A stretch of DNA of 64,000 nucleotides from assembly GCF_018219455.1 (NCBI RefSeq), contig NZ_CP056122.1, forward strand, positions 992,001 to 1,056,000, written 5' to 3'. The stretch is from Moritella sp. 5 (GTDB lineage: Bacteria > Pseudomonadota > Gammaproteobacteria > Enterobacterales > Moritellaceae). The translations under genes and the position numbers were made by a program. This document shows positions 56,075-64,000 of this stretch, in pieces; position 1 is the stretch's first letter; each line of letters begins with the position of its first letter. The notes under the pieces were generated by a model. It searched no databases. It was given only the letters and a program-made list of their open reading frames with translations, and was not told the DNA's origin.

Positions 56075-57979
56075 ATGTTAGAGAAGTTTCGCGAAGGTTC
56101 ACAAGGACCGGGTGCTAAGATTATTTTAGGCGCAGTGATCGTTACGTTTGCCCTTGCTGGTGTAAGTAGTTATCTAGGTAGTGGTAGCGCTCAGTCTGCT
56201 GCTACAGTGAATGGCGTCGATATTTCAACGCAAGCACTTGAAAATCAAGTTAGAACTGACCGCTCTCGCTTAGAGTCTCAACAGGGTGAATCATTCGCCG
56301 CGCGTTGGGAACAACCAGAATTCCAAAATCAAGTACGTCAACAATCATTAAATACGTTAGTTGCTCAAAATTTATTACAGCAAATGACAGATGACTTAGC
56401 GTTACGTATTGGTGATGAAAAGATCCGTAGTTATATTTTTGCTATGGAACAATTTCAAACGGATGGCGTATTTAATGACGAACGTTACATCAGTTTATTA
56501 CGTCAAAGCGGCATGACGCCAGCACAATTTGTTGAGCGTTTACGTGCTGATTTTGCACAACAACAATTAACTGATGCATTAGTAAACTCAGAATTTAGTT
56601 TACCAAGTGAAGTTAAACTATTAGCTGCATTACAAAATCAACAGCGTGAATTAAGTCAACTAATCGTGCCAGTAAATAAATTTGCTAATGATGTAGTCGT
56701 CACCGACGCTGAAGTGAATAGTTATTACGAAGACAGCAAAGCGTTCTTTCAAACCCCACAGCAAGCGTCTGTTGATTATATCTTAGTTGATATGAAGAAG
56801 ATCAGTGCAGGTATTGAATTAGATGCGGATGCGGCTGAAAATTACTATAACGAACACTTATCATCTTATGCTCAAGAAGATAAACGTAAAGTTGCACATA
56901 TCCTTGTTGCATTCAAGGATGATGAAGCTGCTGCTGAAGTAAAAGCTAAAGGCTTACTGGCTCAAATTCAATCAGGCGCAGATTTTGCTGAATTAGCTAA
57001 ATCATCATCAGATGATACGTTTAGCGGTGAAAATGGCGGTGAACTGGATTGGTTAGAAAAAGATATCATGGATCCGGCATTTGAAACGGCTGCATTTGCA
57101 CTGAAGAATGACGGTGACGTAACGACTGAGCTAGTGCGCAGTGATTTTGGTTTCCATATCATTAAACTATTAGCGGTTGAGCCGGGTAAAGTAAAAGCAT
57201 TCGCAGACGTTAAAGCAACAATTGAAACACGTTTGAAGAATGAGCAAGCCGTGACCCATTTTGATGAGTTAGCTGAAAAATTAGCAGAACAAGCATTTGA
57301 AGTACCTGATTCACTGGATGTTGCATCTGAAGAAACGGGTTTAACAATTGTATCAACAGAGCTATTTTCTGAGAATGCGATTCCTGCACCCCTGAATGAT
57401 CCAAAAGTTGCAGCAACGTTATTCGATCAAGACTTTATTGCCGAAGGGCTAAACTCTGAAATCATTAACATTTCTGATGAGCAAAGTATTGTGGTTCGTA
57501 TTAACGAATATAAACCACAAACAACGAAATCATTAGTGGATGTAAATGATGAAATTGTAGAACGTTTAAAAGCAACGAAAGCAGAACAAAAAGCGCGAAG
57601 CTTTATGGCTACTGTCTCCGCTAAGATTGATGCGGGTGAAAGTGTTGATGCTGAACTGGCAAAGGTTGATGCAAACTTTACAGCACCTGAATGGTTAAGC
57701 CGTTTTGATTATACAAAAGCGGACTTTAAAGTGTTGAGCAAATTATTTTCAATGCCAAAACCTGCTGCAGATCAAGTAAGTGTTGCGACTGAAGCATCAC
57801 TAAATGGTGACGTAACATTGCTTAAATTCACATCTGTGCGTGATGTTGAAATGAAAGCTGAAGAAGCCGCTCGTTTAGGTGACACATTAAAAAATATTAA
57901 TGCGCAAGCTGACTATGAAATGTTAATACAAACATTGATTAAAGCCGCAGACGTATCTTACCCTGTTGCTGCAGAGTGA
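56075..57979 (+). CDS. ppiD: Periplasmic chaperone PpiD
   Basis: Inner-membrane-anchored chaperone near the Sec translocon exit that helps newly exported proteins. About 634 aa: an N-terminal transmembrane helix (about 15-37; IILGAVIVTFALAGVSSYLG), SurA-like helical regions, a parvulin domain (about 265-360; DKRKVAHILVAFKDD, NGGELDWLEKDIMDPAFETA) and a C-terminal helical region. I chose ATG 56075 (MLEKFREGSQGPG), the family start; the frame opens at 56027 but those 16 residues are not PpiD-like. The ribosome site is weak (GAGA). Confidence 0.94.
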   Translation: MLEKFREGSQGPGAKIILGAVIVTFALAGVSSYLGSGSAQSAATVNGVDISTQALENQVRTDRSRLESQQGESFAARWEQPEFQNQVRQQSLNTLVAQNLLQQMTDDLALRIGDEKIRSYIFAMEQFQTDGVFNDERYISLLRQSGMTPAQFVERLRADFAQQQLTDALVNSEFSLPSEVKLLAALQNQQRELSQLIVPVNKFANDVVVTDAEVNSYYEDSKAFFQTPQQASVDYILVDMKKISAGIELDADAAENYYNEHLSSYAQEDKRKVAHILVAFKDDEAAAEVKAKGLLAQIQSGADFAELAKSSSDDTFSGENGGELDWLEKDIMDPAFETAAFALKNDGDVTTELVRSDFGFHIIKLLAVEPGKVKAFADVKATIETRLKNEQAVTHFDELAEKLAEQAFEVPDSLDVASEETGLTIVSTELFSENAIPAPLNDPKVAATLFDQDFIAEGLNSEIINISDEQSIVVRINEYKPQTTKSLVDVNDEIVERLKATKAEQKARSFMATVSAKIDAGESVDAELAKVDANFTAPEWLSRFDYTKADFKVLSKLFSMPKPAADQVSVATEASLNGDVTLLKFTSVRDVEMKAEEAARLGDTLKNINAQADYEMLIQTLIKAADVSYPVAAE

Positions 57980-57987
57980 TATAAAAA

Positions 57988-58017
57988 CTAAGTAATACTA
58001 TATAAAATATTACTTAG
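57988..58017 (+). other. Hairpin after ppiD
   Basis: CTAAGTAATA pairs with TATTACTTAG, a 10-bp stem with a 10-nt loop, just ahead of the main ppiD terminator. Confidence 0.5.
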
Positions 58018-58025
58018 TCGTTTAA

Positions 58026-58066
58026 TTAATCCCAATGTAATTTTATATTGCATTGGGATTTTTTTG
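58026..58066 (+). terminator. ppiD terminator
   Basis: AATCCCAATGTAA (58028-58040) pairs with TTGCATTGGGATT (58048-58060) with one G:T, followed by TTTTTTT. Confidence 0.92.
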
Positions 58067-58150
58067 CACTGTATTTTTTGTGAGCAATTCATAAATTATT
58101 AATATTTATGGGCTGTAATAACAGCGATTTATTAACTATAATAAGAAGTT

Positions 58151-58531
58151 ATGGCTAAATACATTATTACATTTATTACTATTATTCTTTTGTTACTCGC
58201 TGGCGCATGGTTTTATTCGCCAAAGGACAACCCGATCCTAGGGCATTGGGTTTCGACTGATGACTTTTATGGCAAACCTGAGTTATTAGTGTTTACAGAA
58301 TTTGGCATGTTGAAAGATGGTCGGCATGTACCCGCTGATTTTGTCATTGGTCGTCAGAAGGTGACAGTCACAACTAATATAGCAAGCACCGAATATTTAA
58401 TTGTGAGTGAGAATATGATTAAGCAGCGTGTGCCACGTCAGACGTGGCGGTTTTTCTTACGTGCCGAGGCATTTGAGGGGATGGAAGCAAAGTTAAATCA
58501 GAATGAGATTAGGCGTTATACTCAAGAATAA
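58151..58531 (+). CDS. Small membrane-anchored protein of unknown function
   Basis: 126-aa protein with an N-terminal hydrophobic segment (about residues 4-22, signal anchor or uncleaved signal) and a small extracytoplasmic domain. The pattern ILGHWVSTDDFYGKPELLVF, then GMLKDGRHV and WRFFLR, looks like a small beta domain. It reminds me of the DUF2850 family described from Vibrio, but that is from memory and weak. The ribosome site is poor (AAGAAG). It stands alone after the ppiD terminator and its stop is only 5 bp from the convergent sapF stop. Confidence 0.75.
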   Translation: MAKYIITFITIILLLLAGAWFYSPKDNPILGHWVSTDDFYGKPELLVFTEFGMLKDGRHVPADFVIGRQKVTVTTNIASTEYLIVSENMIKQRVPRQTWRFFLRAEAFEGMEAKLNQNEIRRYTQE

Positions 58532-58536
58532 GGGCA

Positions 58537-59361
58537 TTAGCAGCTGTGTTTCTTCATGTTATATTGATTAGATAATATCTGTCCACATAATGCGGCTGTA
58601 GGCCGAGAGAATAGCTGCTCTGTATTACCTTGTTCGATACATTCCCCTTGATGCATAACAATCATTTTGTCACTTATATGCTTAACGAGGCCCATATTAT
58701 GGGTAACCACAATATAAGAGATGCCAATTGTTTTTTGTAGTTCTAGCATCAAATTGATCATTTGTGAACGCAAGGATATATCCAGCGTTGATAATGTATC
58801 ATCAGCAATAATAATCTTCGGGTTTAAAATAAGTGCCCTGGCCAGAGCAATACGTTGTTTTTGGCCGCTCGATAACATCGGAGGGTAGAATGTTGCATAT
58901 TCTGGTAGTAGACCGACCAAACGTAGCGTTTCGGTGATTTTTTCTGTGCGCTTATTTACTGACATATCCGTATTTAATTGCAATGGCGCATCTAGAATCT
59001 GACCGACACTGGTGCGGGGATTAAGTGATGTTTCAGGATCTTGAAATACCATTCTTATCGAACGACAACGTAAGTCCGTATTGCTGTCATCTAGCTTGCA
59101 ACCATCAATATAAATATTGCCTTTAGTCGGTGGTATTATGCCAGCGAGTAAACGGGCTAGTGTTGATTTCCCTGAACCTGTTTCACCAATAATCGCAAGT
59201 GTCTCTGAACGGTTTAAATTAAATGAAATATTATTGACTGCAACAACTTCTTCGCGTTTAAAAAAACCCGTTGGGTTTATATAGGTTTTCCCTAAATTTT
59301 CTACACGCAGTAAAGGTTGCACACGCTTTTCCGTTGCGATGTCGATTATTTTTTCTGACAT
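58537..59361 (-). CDS. sapF: Peptide ABC transporter ATP-binding protein SapF
   Basis: Second nucleotide-binding subunit of the Sap transporter. The 274-aa protein has Walker [21 protein letters not shown] signature [17 protein letters not shown], Walker [14 protein letters not shown] and the H-loop in [14 protein letters not shown]. The first 15 codons overlap the end of sapD by 16 bp. Last gene of sapABCDF. Confidence 0.95.
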   Translation of the reverse strand: MSEKIIDIATEKRVQPLLRVENLGKTYINPTGFFKREEVVAVNNISFNLNRSETLAIIGETGSGKSTLARLLAGIIPPTKGNIYIDGCKLDDSNTDLRCRSIRMVFQDPETSLNPRTSVGQILDAPLQLNTDMSVNKRTEKITETLRLVGLLPEYATFYPPMLSSGQKQRIALARALILNPKIIIADDTLSTLDISLRSQMINLMLELQKTIGISYIVVTHNMGLVKHISDKMIVMHQGECIEQGNTEQLFSRPTAALCGQILSNQYNMKKHSC

Positions 59362-60359
59362 TTTTTACCTTTTAATTCGTCTGCATTTAACGGGAAGTGA
59401 CAACTAAACATATGGCCTTTTACCTTTTGCATTGGTGGTGTTATCACACAATTTTTTTGGGCATTAGGGCAGCGAGGCCCAAGTCGGCAACCAATTGGCA
59501 AATGGTGTAAGAGCGGAACCTGCCCAGCTAAGGTATTTAACCGTCCTTTATGTGGCACCTGGCTAAAATCTGGATTGGCACGTAATAATGCCGCAGTATA
59601 GGGGTGGTGGGTATGATTAAACACTTGATCTATCGTGCCACTTTCAACCATCTGCCCACAGTACATCACCGTCATATTATCTGCTAACAAACTCACTGTT
59701 TCTAAATCGTGGCTAATAAGAAGAATGGTGGTGTGTGACAACTTATTTAGCTTATCGAGTAAACGTAAAATTTGATTTTGCGTTTTAGGCTCCATTGCCG
59801 TTGTCGGCTCATCAGCAATCAACAGGCGGGGTTTTTTCGCAATTGCCATTGCTATCATCACTTTTTGGCAAAGACCTTCAGAGAGCTCAAAAGGGTAGCT
59901 ATTCATCACCTTTTTATGATCTTTTACACCGACTTTATGCAATAGGGCAATGGCTTGTTTTTTACGCCAGTTAAAACGATGCCAAAAATGGCCGGTAAAC
60001 TGATCGCACGGGATGGCCTCTGCAAGCTGATCGCCGGCTTTTTCTGATGGATCCAAATGCGCGGCTGCATCTTGAAAGATCATACCAATTTCTTTGCCCA
60101 TCACTCGGCGACGTTGTACCGGGGTTAAGTTAAGTAAATCGATATCACCTAATCGTAAGCGGTCTGCACGAATACGCCAGTTATCTTTAGTGATCCCCAT
60201 AATTGCTTTTGCAACAAGGCTCTTTCCTGAACCCGATTCACCTACTAGTCCACGCACTTCACCATCACTCAGGGTCAGGTTAAATCGGTCTACTGCTTTT
60301 AAGGTACCCTGTGGTGTTTCAATTTCAATGGTGAGATTTCGAATGTCGAGTAGTGCCAT
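59346..60359 (-). CDS. sapD: Peptide ABC transporter ATP-binding protein SapD
   Basis: First nucleotide-binding subunit of the Sap system; in E. coli it is also needed for Trk potassium uptake. The 337-aa protein has Walker [17 protein letters not shown], the SapD-type, degenerate signature [17 protein letters not shown], Walker [15 protein letters not shown], and an oligopeptide-transporter C-terminal cysteine region ([20 protein letters not shown]), which may hold an iron-sulfur cluster. It overlaps sapC by one base and sapF by 16. Confidence 0.95.
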   Translation of the reverse strand: MALLDIRNLTIEIETPQGTLKAVDRFNLTLSDGEVRGLVGESGSGKSLVAKAIMGITKDNWRIRADRLRLGDIDLLNLTPVQRRRVMGKEIGMIFQDAAAHLDPSEKAGDQLAEAIPCDQFTGHFWHRFNWRKKQAIALLHKVGVKDHKKVMNSYPFELSEGLCQKVMIAMAIAKKPRLLIADEPTTAMEPKTQNQILRLLDKLNKLSHTTILLISHDLETVSLLADNMTVMYCGQMVESGTIDQVFNHTHHPYTAALLRANPDFSQVPHKGRLNTLAGQVPLLHHLPIGCRLGPRCPNAQKNCVITPPMQKVKGHMFSCHFPLNADELKGKKCQKK

Positions 60360-61249
60360 TAGTCAATTCCCGCAATAACAGATTGTCTTAAACTTTCGCC
60401 AACGACATTAACAATGAAAATCGTCACTAAAATCGCTAGACCAGGTAATACAACGGTCCAAGGTGCGATAAATACAAGGTCGGTTGCACCCGATAACATC
60501 GTGCCCCATTCAGAAAGGGGACGTTGTGCGCCTAAGCCTAAAAATCCTAATGCACTTATATCAATTATAGCTGACGAGATCGCTCGAGTAAGTAAGTTAA
60601 CCAGTGTTTCAATAATATTTGGAAACACGCCATAACGAATAATGCGGTAGTTATTTGCACCGTCAAGTTTGAGTGCAATGATGTATTCTTTTTGCAGTTC
60701 TTGATAAACCGATAAATAGACGCCGCGAATAAATTGTGGGATAGAAGCCAGTAAAATTGCTAATAAGCTGTGATCCAAGCCTGGTCCAAGTATTGAAATA
60801 AAGATAATCGCTAATAACAACGACGGAATCGATAACGCTGTATCCATTATATGATGCAAGGTACTAGATAGCAGGCCACGGCTGATTGCAGCGGTAATTC
60901 CAATTGTTGTGCCGATGATTAAGGCGATAAAGCTAACTAGCAGGGCGTTACCAAAGGTTAAACGTAAACCATATAATAACCGTGAAAGCACATCTCTGCC
61001 TAAATCGTCGGTGCCAAAAAAATAGTCAACGGTACCTTGCTCATCCCATGAGGGTGGCTGTAAGAGTAAATGGGCTTGTCGTAAGTCTGGTTCATGGGGT
61101 GCAATCAAAGGTGCAAAAACCATTAAGAAACATAAAAAAGCAAGAGCCCATAGCGCGGCCATCGCAACTTGTTGGGATGAATAGTGCTTCCAGGTTTGTT
61201 CCGTAGGAGAAAGAATATGTTCATCCGCAAAGACATTAATGTTGGGCAT
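60359..61249 (-). CDS. sapC: Peptide ABC transporter permease SapC
   Basis: Inner-membrane permease of the DppC/OppC type. The 296-aa protein (same length as E. coli SapC) has an N-terminal cytoplasmic stretch, six helices, the extracytoplasmic loop with [20 protein letters not shown] and the EAA loop [20 protein letters not shown] that contacts the ATPases. It overlaps sapB by 14 bp and sapD by one. Confidence 0.95.
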   Translation of the reverse strand: MPNINVFADEHILSPTEQTWKHYSSQQVAMAALWALAFLCFLMVFAPLIAPHEPDLRQAHLLLQPPSWDEQGTVDYFFGTDDLGRDVLSRLLYGLRLTFGNALLVSFIALIIGTTIGITAAISRGLLSSTLHHIMDTALSIPSLLLAIIFISILGPGLDHSLLAILLASIPQFIRGVYLSVYQELQKEYIIALKLDGANNYRIIRYGVFPNIIETLVNLLTRAISSAIIDISALGFLGLGAQRPLSEWGTMLSGATDLVFIAPWTVVLPGLAILVTIFIVNVVGESLRQSVIAGID

Positions 61250-62201
61250 AAAGTTCTTTCCTGCGAATTGGATGAATGACGACAGTTACTATTTCGGTTA
61301 ATACATTTGCGGTGACGACAAAGATGGCCACTGTTAACATTCCGCCTTGGATAGCTGCATGGTCTTGCTGATAAATACTGTTAATTAGCCAACGGCCGAT
61401 ACCTGGCCATGAAAATACGGCCTCAGTGACCATTGCTGTCGTTAATACAGTGCTAAATTGAAGACCAAGGTGTGGGATCATATTTGGGATTGCATTACGC
61501 AGTACATGGCGCAGGATAATTTGGGTTTTACTTAACCCCTTACTGGCTGCGGCTTTAATGTATTTTTGCTTCATGACATCACTGACGTGGTTACGCATTT
61601 GGCGAATAACTTCCGTTGTCGGTACCGTTGCTAATACAATTGTCGGTAACAGTAAGTGCTTAAGCGCATCGTAAAATGCATCTTGGTTATACGGGCTATC
61701 GGAAATAAGTGTATCAATAAGCATAAAGCCAGTTACTGAGTCAATCTCATAAAGTAAGTTCAGTCGACCTGTAACAGGTAGCCAATTCCAGTTAAGAGCA
61801 AAGTACATCATGACTAACGATGCTAACCAAAATACCGGAATGGAAAAGATAAACAGAGAAATACCCATGATGGTACTGTCGAGTGAGCTACCACGTTGCA
61901 TCCCCGCCACTGTGCCAATGGGTACCCCAATTAAAATAGATAATATGAAGGCACTAAAACAAAGCTCTAATGTCGCGGGAAATACTGTTAATATTTCATC
62001 GAAAACGGGTTGAGCCGTACCTGTGGTAACTCCCAAGTCACCTTGTGAAATTGCCATCAAATAATCTAAATAATTACTGAATACATTCCCATCTAAAGCT
62101 AAATCACCAGCTACACGGGTTCGGAGATAGAAACCAATGACGGTTAATGCTGCGATCGTAATGACCAACAGGTTAATACGTCTTATTATATAAAAAAACA
62201 T
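61236..62201 (-). CDS. sapB: Peptide ABC transporter permease SapB
   Basis: Partner permease of the DppB/OppB type. At 321 aa it equals E. coli SapB. It has an N-terminal helix (IIRRINLLVITIAALTVIGF), six helices in all, the SapB-type loop ISQGDLGVTTGTAQPVFDEI, and the EAA loop VMKQKYIKAAASKGLSKTQI. It starts 3 bp after sapA, so translation is coupled. Confidence 0.95.
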   Translation of the reverse strand: MFFYIIRRINLLVITIAALTVIGFYLRTRVAGDLALDGNVFSNYLDYLMAISQGDLGVTTGTAQPVFDEILTVFPATLELCFSAFILSILIGVPIGTVAGMQRGSSLDSTIMGISLFIFSIPVFWLASLVMMYFALNWNWLPVTGRLNLLYEIDSVTGFMLIDTLISDSPYNQDAFYDALKHLLLPTIVLATVPTTEVIRQMRNHVSDVMKQKYIKAAASKGLSKTQIILRHVLRNAIPNMIPHLGLQFSTVLTTAMVTEAVFSWPGIGRWLINSIYQQDHAAIQGGMLTVAIFVVTANVLTEIVTVVIHPIRRKELYAQH

Positions 62202-62204
62202 GAG

Positions 62205-63818
62205 TTACTGCCGTACTGTATTAATGAAATTGATGCCACCGAAAGCGGTTGTTTCAACGCCTTTTAGTCCACTTGTATAGGCATGTAAACGTAACGAATG
62301 TGCCAGTGGAATGAGTGGTAGTTCTTGTTGAATAATCTCTTGAGCGCGATAATAGAGTGTTACGCGTTCAATGTATTCTGTTTCAGTGACCGCTTGATTA
62401 ATTAAATCATCGAATTCTGAGTTACACCAACGGGTATAATTCGACCCCGTGTTAATTGCATTACAACTCAATTGAAAGCGGAAGAAATTATCTGGGTCAT
62501 TATTATCAGCAACCCAACCTAATAGGTAACTATCATATTCACTCTGTTGTAATTTCTTTTCCATGAGCTGCCACTCATATTTAATAATTCTTACCTCAAC
62601 TCCGATTTGTGCTAATTCAGATTGAATAAGCTCGGCCATTTTAACAGCATCTGGATTATAAACTTGTGATGATTTCAGCGCCATAATATCCATGCTAAAA
62701 CCATTTGGATAGCCAGCTTCGGTCAATAGTTGACGCGCATATGCAAGGTTATATTTATAGTTTTTAAGGTAAGGGTTATAGGCCCAAGACACTGGAGGTA
62801 AAATAGATTTAGCATTGACACCGGTATTGTAATACACCGCTTGTAATAGGGTTTCTTGGTTGATCGTATGCGCTAATGCTCGGCGAATTTTTGGATTGTC
62901 AAACGGTGCTTTTTCGGTATTGAATGCCCAATAAGCGACGTTTAAGCCTGTTTCTACTGATATACTGACTCGGTCATGCTCACTGATCATTTCAACCTGA
63001 CTGGCCGCTGGATAAGCCATGATATCGCATTCTTGAGTCAGTAATTTCGCTAATCGAGATGATGCATTTGGGGTGATATCAAAAATCAATTGTTTTATCT
63101 TGGCGTTGTCCCCCCAATAATCATCATGCCTTTGATAGCGAATGAAATTATCAGTGCGGTATTCTTTAAATTTAAATGGGCCAGTACCAATAGGTAGATT
63201 GTCTATATCGGCCTGTTTATTTAACGCAGTCAAAGTATCGGCATATTCAGCGGATAAAATCACGCTAAAATCACTGGCTAAATTAGCAATAAACGAAGAG
63301 TCAGGTCGCACGAGTTTAAACTCAATCGTGTAATCATCAATTTTTACGAGGGCTTGGACTTGTTGGTCTAATTCAATACCTTCAAAGAAAGGGTAGCCTG
63401 TTGCAGAAACGTCATGATAAGGATTCGTTTTATCTAAAATGCGCGAGAAACTAAAGATGACATCATCGGCATCAAATGGTCGTGTTGGTGTAAAGTAATC
63501 GGTGTGATGAAAACGTACATTTTTCCGCAAGAAAAAACGATAAGAGAGACGGTCTTCAGATATTTCCCAGTCAATGGCTAATCCCGCTTTAAATTGCTGG
63601 GTATTCGGATCAATATATATCAAGCGATTGTAAAGTTGGCTAGTCGTTGCATCCAGCGTTACATTTGATGTAGCCGTTTGAGGGTTAAATGAGGACGGAC
63701 TTCCCTCTGTGCAATAAGACAGACCGTGTTGTTTAATTTTAGTTTGCTTATCACATGCCGTTATGGAAAGCATAACGGTCAATGGCAGTATATATTTAAT
63801 CAAGTTTGGAATATGCAT
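62205..63818 (-). CDS. sapA: Peptide ABC transporter substrate-binding protein SapA (lipoprotein form)
   Basis: Periplasmic-side binding protein of the SapABCDF system, implicated in antimicrobial-peptide resistance in pathogens; E. coli SapBCDF has been linked to putrescine export. The 537-aa protein belongs to the family-5 peptide-binding proteins: YRFFLRKNVRFHHTDYFTPT, NLPIGTGPFKFKEYRTDNFI, LNVAYWAFNTEKAPFDNPKI, ADNNDPDNFFRFQLSCNAIN. Unlike E. coli SapA, whose signal has no lipobox, this protein has ITAC with Cys22 and so is predicted to be membrane-tethered. First gene of the operon. Confidence 0.94.
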   Translation of the reverse strand: MHIPNLIKYILPLTVMLSITACDKQTKIKQHGLSYCTEGSPSSFNPQTATSNVTLDATTSQLYNRLIYIDPNTQQFKAGLAIDWEISEDRLSYRFFLRKNVRFHHTDYFTPTRPFDADDVIFSFSRILDKTNPYHDVSATGYPFFEGIELDQQVQALVKIDDYTIEFKLVRPDSSFIANLASDFSVILSAEYADTLTALNKQADIDNLPIGTGPFKFKEYRTDNFIRYQRHDDYWGDNAKIKQLIFDITPNASSRLAKLLTQECDIMAYPAASQVEMISEHDRVSISVETGLNVAYWAFNTEKAPFDNPKIRRALAHTINQETLLQAVYYNTGVNAKSILPPVSWAYNPYLKNYKYNLAYARQLLTEAGYPNGFSMDIMALKSSQVYNPDAVKMAELIQSELAQIGVEVRIIKYEWQLMEKKLQQSEYDSYLLGWVADNNDPDNFFRFQLSCNAINTGSNYTRWCNSEFDDLINQAVTETEYIERVTLYYRAQEIIQQELPLIPLAHSLRLHAYTSGLKGVETTAFGGINFINTVRQ

Positions 63819-64000
63819 ATTTTTTTATCACTATTACTTACCTCGCTAATTTATCACTAAGGTAATGTTCAACCAAGTTAATCTGTGTCTTTTACATCAT
63901 AATAGTTAAGTTTATTGCAATATGATGTAAAAATTTTAATTATATCAGCTAGTTTTTACCGTGAACGAGTAATATTTAGCAGTATTATTAAGCGATCTAT
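63819..64000. other. Upstream region of the sap operon
   Basis: 182 bp to the window edge, AT-rich, with no ORF. It must contain the sapA promoter, but I see no confident -35/-10 pair. No PhoP-type direct repeat was recognised. Confidence 0.4.

Overview
The window looks like chromosome of a marine gammaproteobacterium near Vibrio, Shewanella and Moritella. The genus is my inference (Moritella-like is my first guess) from gene content and protein resemblance; no search was run. Base composition is AT-rich throughout, and I see no insertion sequence, prophage, tRNA, rRNA or CRISPR array. Nearly all of it is ordinary vertically inherited core sequence; the less ordinary parts are the flagellin block, the Maf gene, an orphan histidine kinase pair and a split cytochrome oxidase cluster.

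Layout. (1) 1-5.7 kb, central metabolism: the 3' part of fadE, then pykA and the sugar-phosphate regulator hexR on the minus strand, then an L-serine ammonia-lyase. (2) 5.8-29.3 kb, polar-type flagellum: flgN-flgM-flgA (minus), cheV-cheR, flgB to flgL, three flagellins, flaG, fliD, fliS, a fliT-like gene and a Maf-family flagellin glycosyltransferase. Sigma-54 motifs (GG-N10-GC) precede flgA, flgB, flgF and the first two flagellins, with weaker ones before flgI and flgJ. Sigma-28 motifs precede flgM, the third flagellin and probably cheV. This is the FlrA/FlrC-sigma54 then FliA hierarchy of polar flagella. (3) 29.4-38 kb: a Bcr/CflA transporter, cinA, a membrane coiled-coil protein with an orphan histidine kinase, cysB, a wax ester synthase/DGAT and a second L-serine ammonia-lyase. 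(4) 38.3-49.3 kb (minus): a caa3-type cytochrome c oxidase set (coxB, coxA, ctaG, coxC, SURF1, a Sco-like protein, ctaA, cyoE), interrupted between coxC and SURF1 by a DUF819 membrane protein and pyrC. (5) 49.7-58.5 kb: the protein-quality block tig-clpP-clpX-lon-hupB-ppiD and a small membrane-anchored protein. (6) 58.5-63.8 kb (minus): the complete sapABCDF ABC transporter operon.

How the parts work together. In the flagellar block, rod, hook, ring, junction, filament, cap and export-chaperone genes lie roughly in assembly order, and the promoter motifs predict stepwise expression released by FlgM export. In the oxidase block, structural subunits come first and copper (ctaG, Sco-like) and haem (ctaA, cyoE) assembly factors follow. 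Several starts were moved from the longest ORF on the basis of Shine-Dalgarno sequences or family length (flgD, flaG, cyoE, ctaA, coxB, clpP, ppiD).
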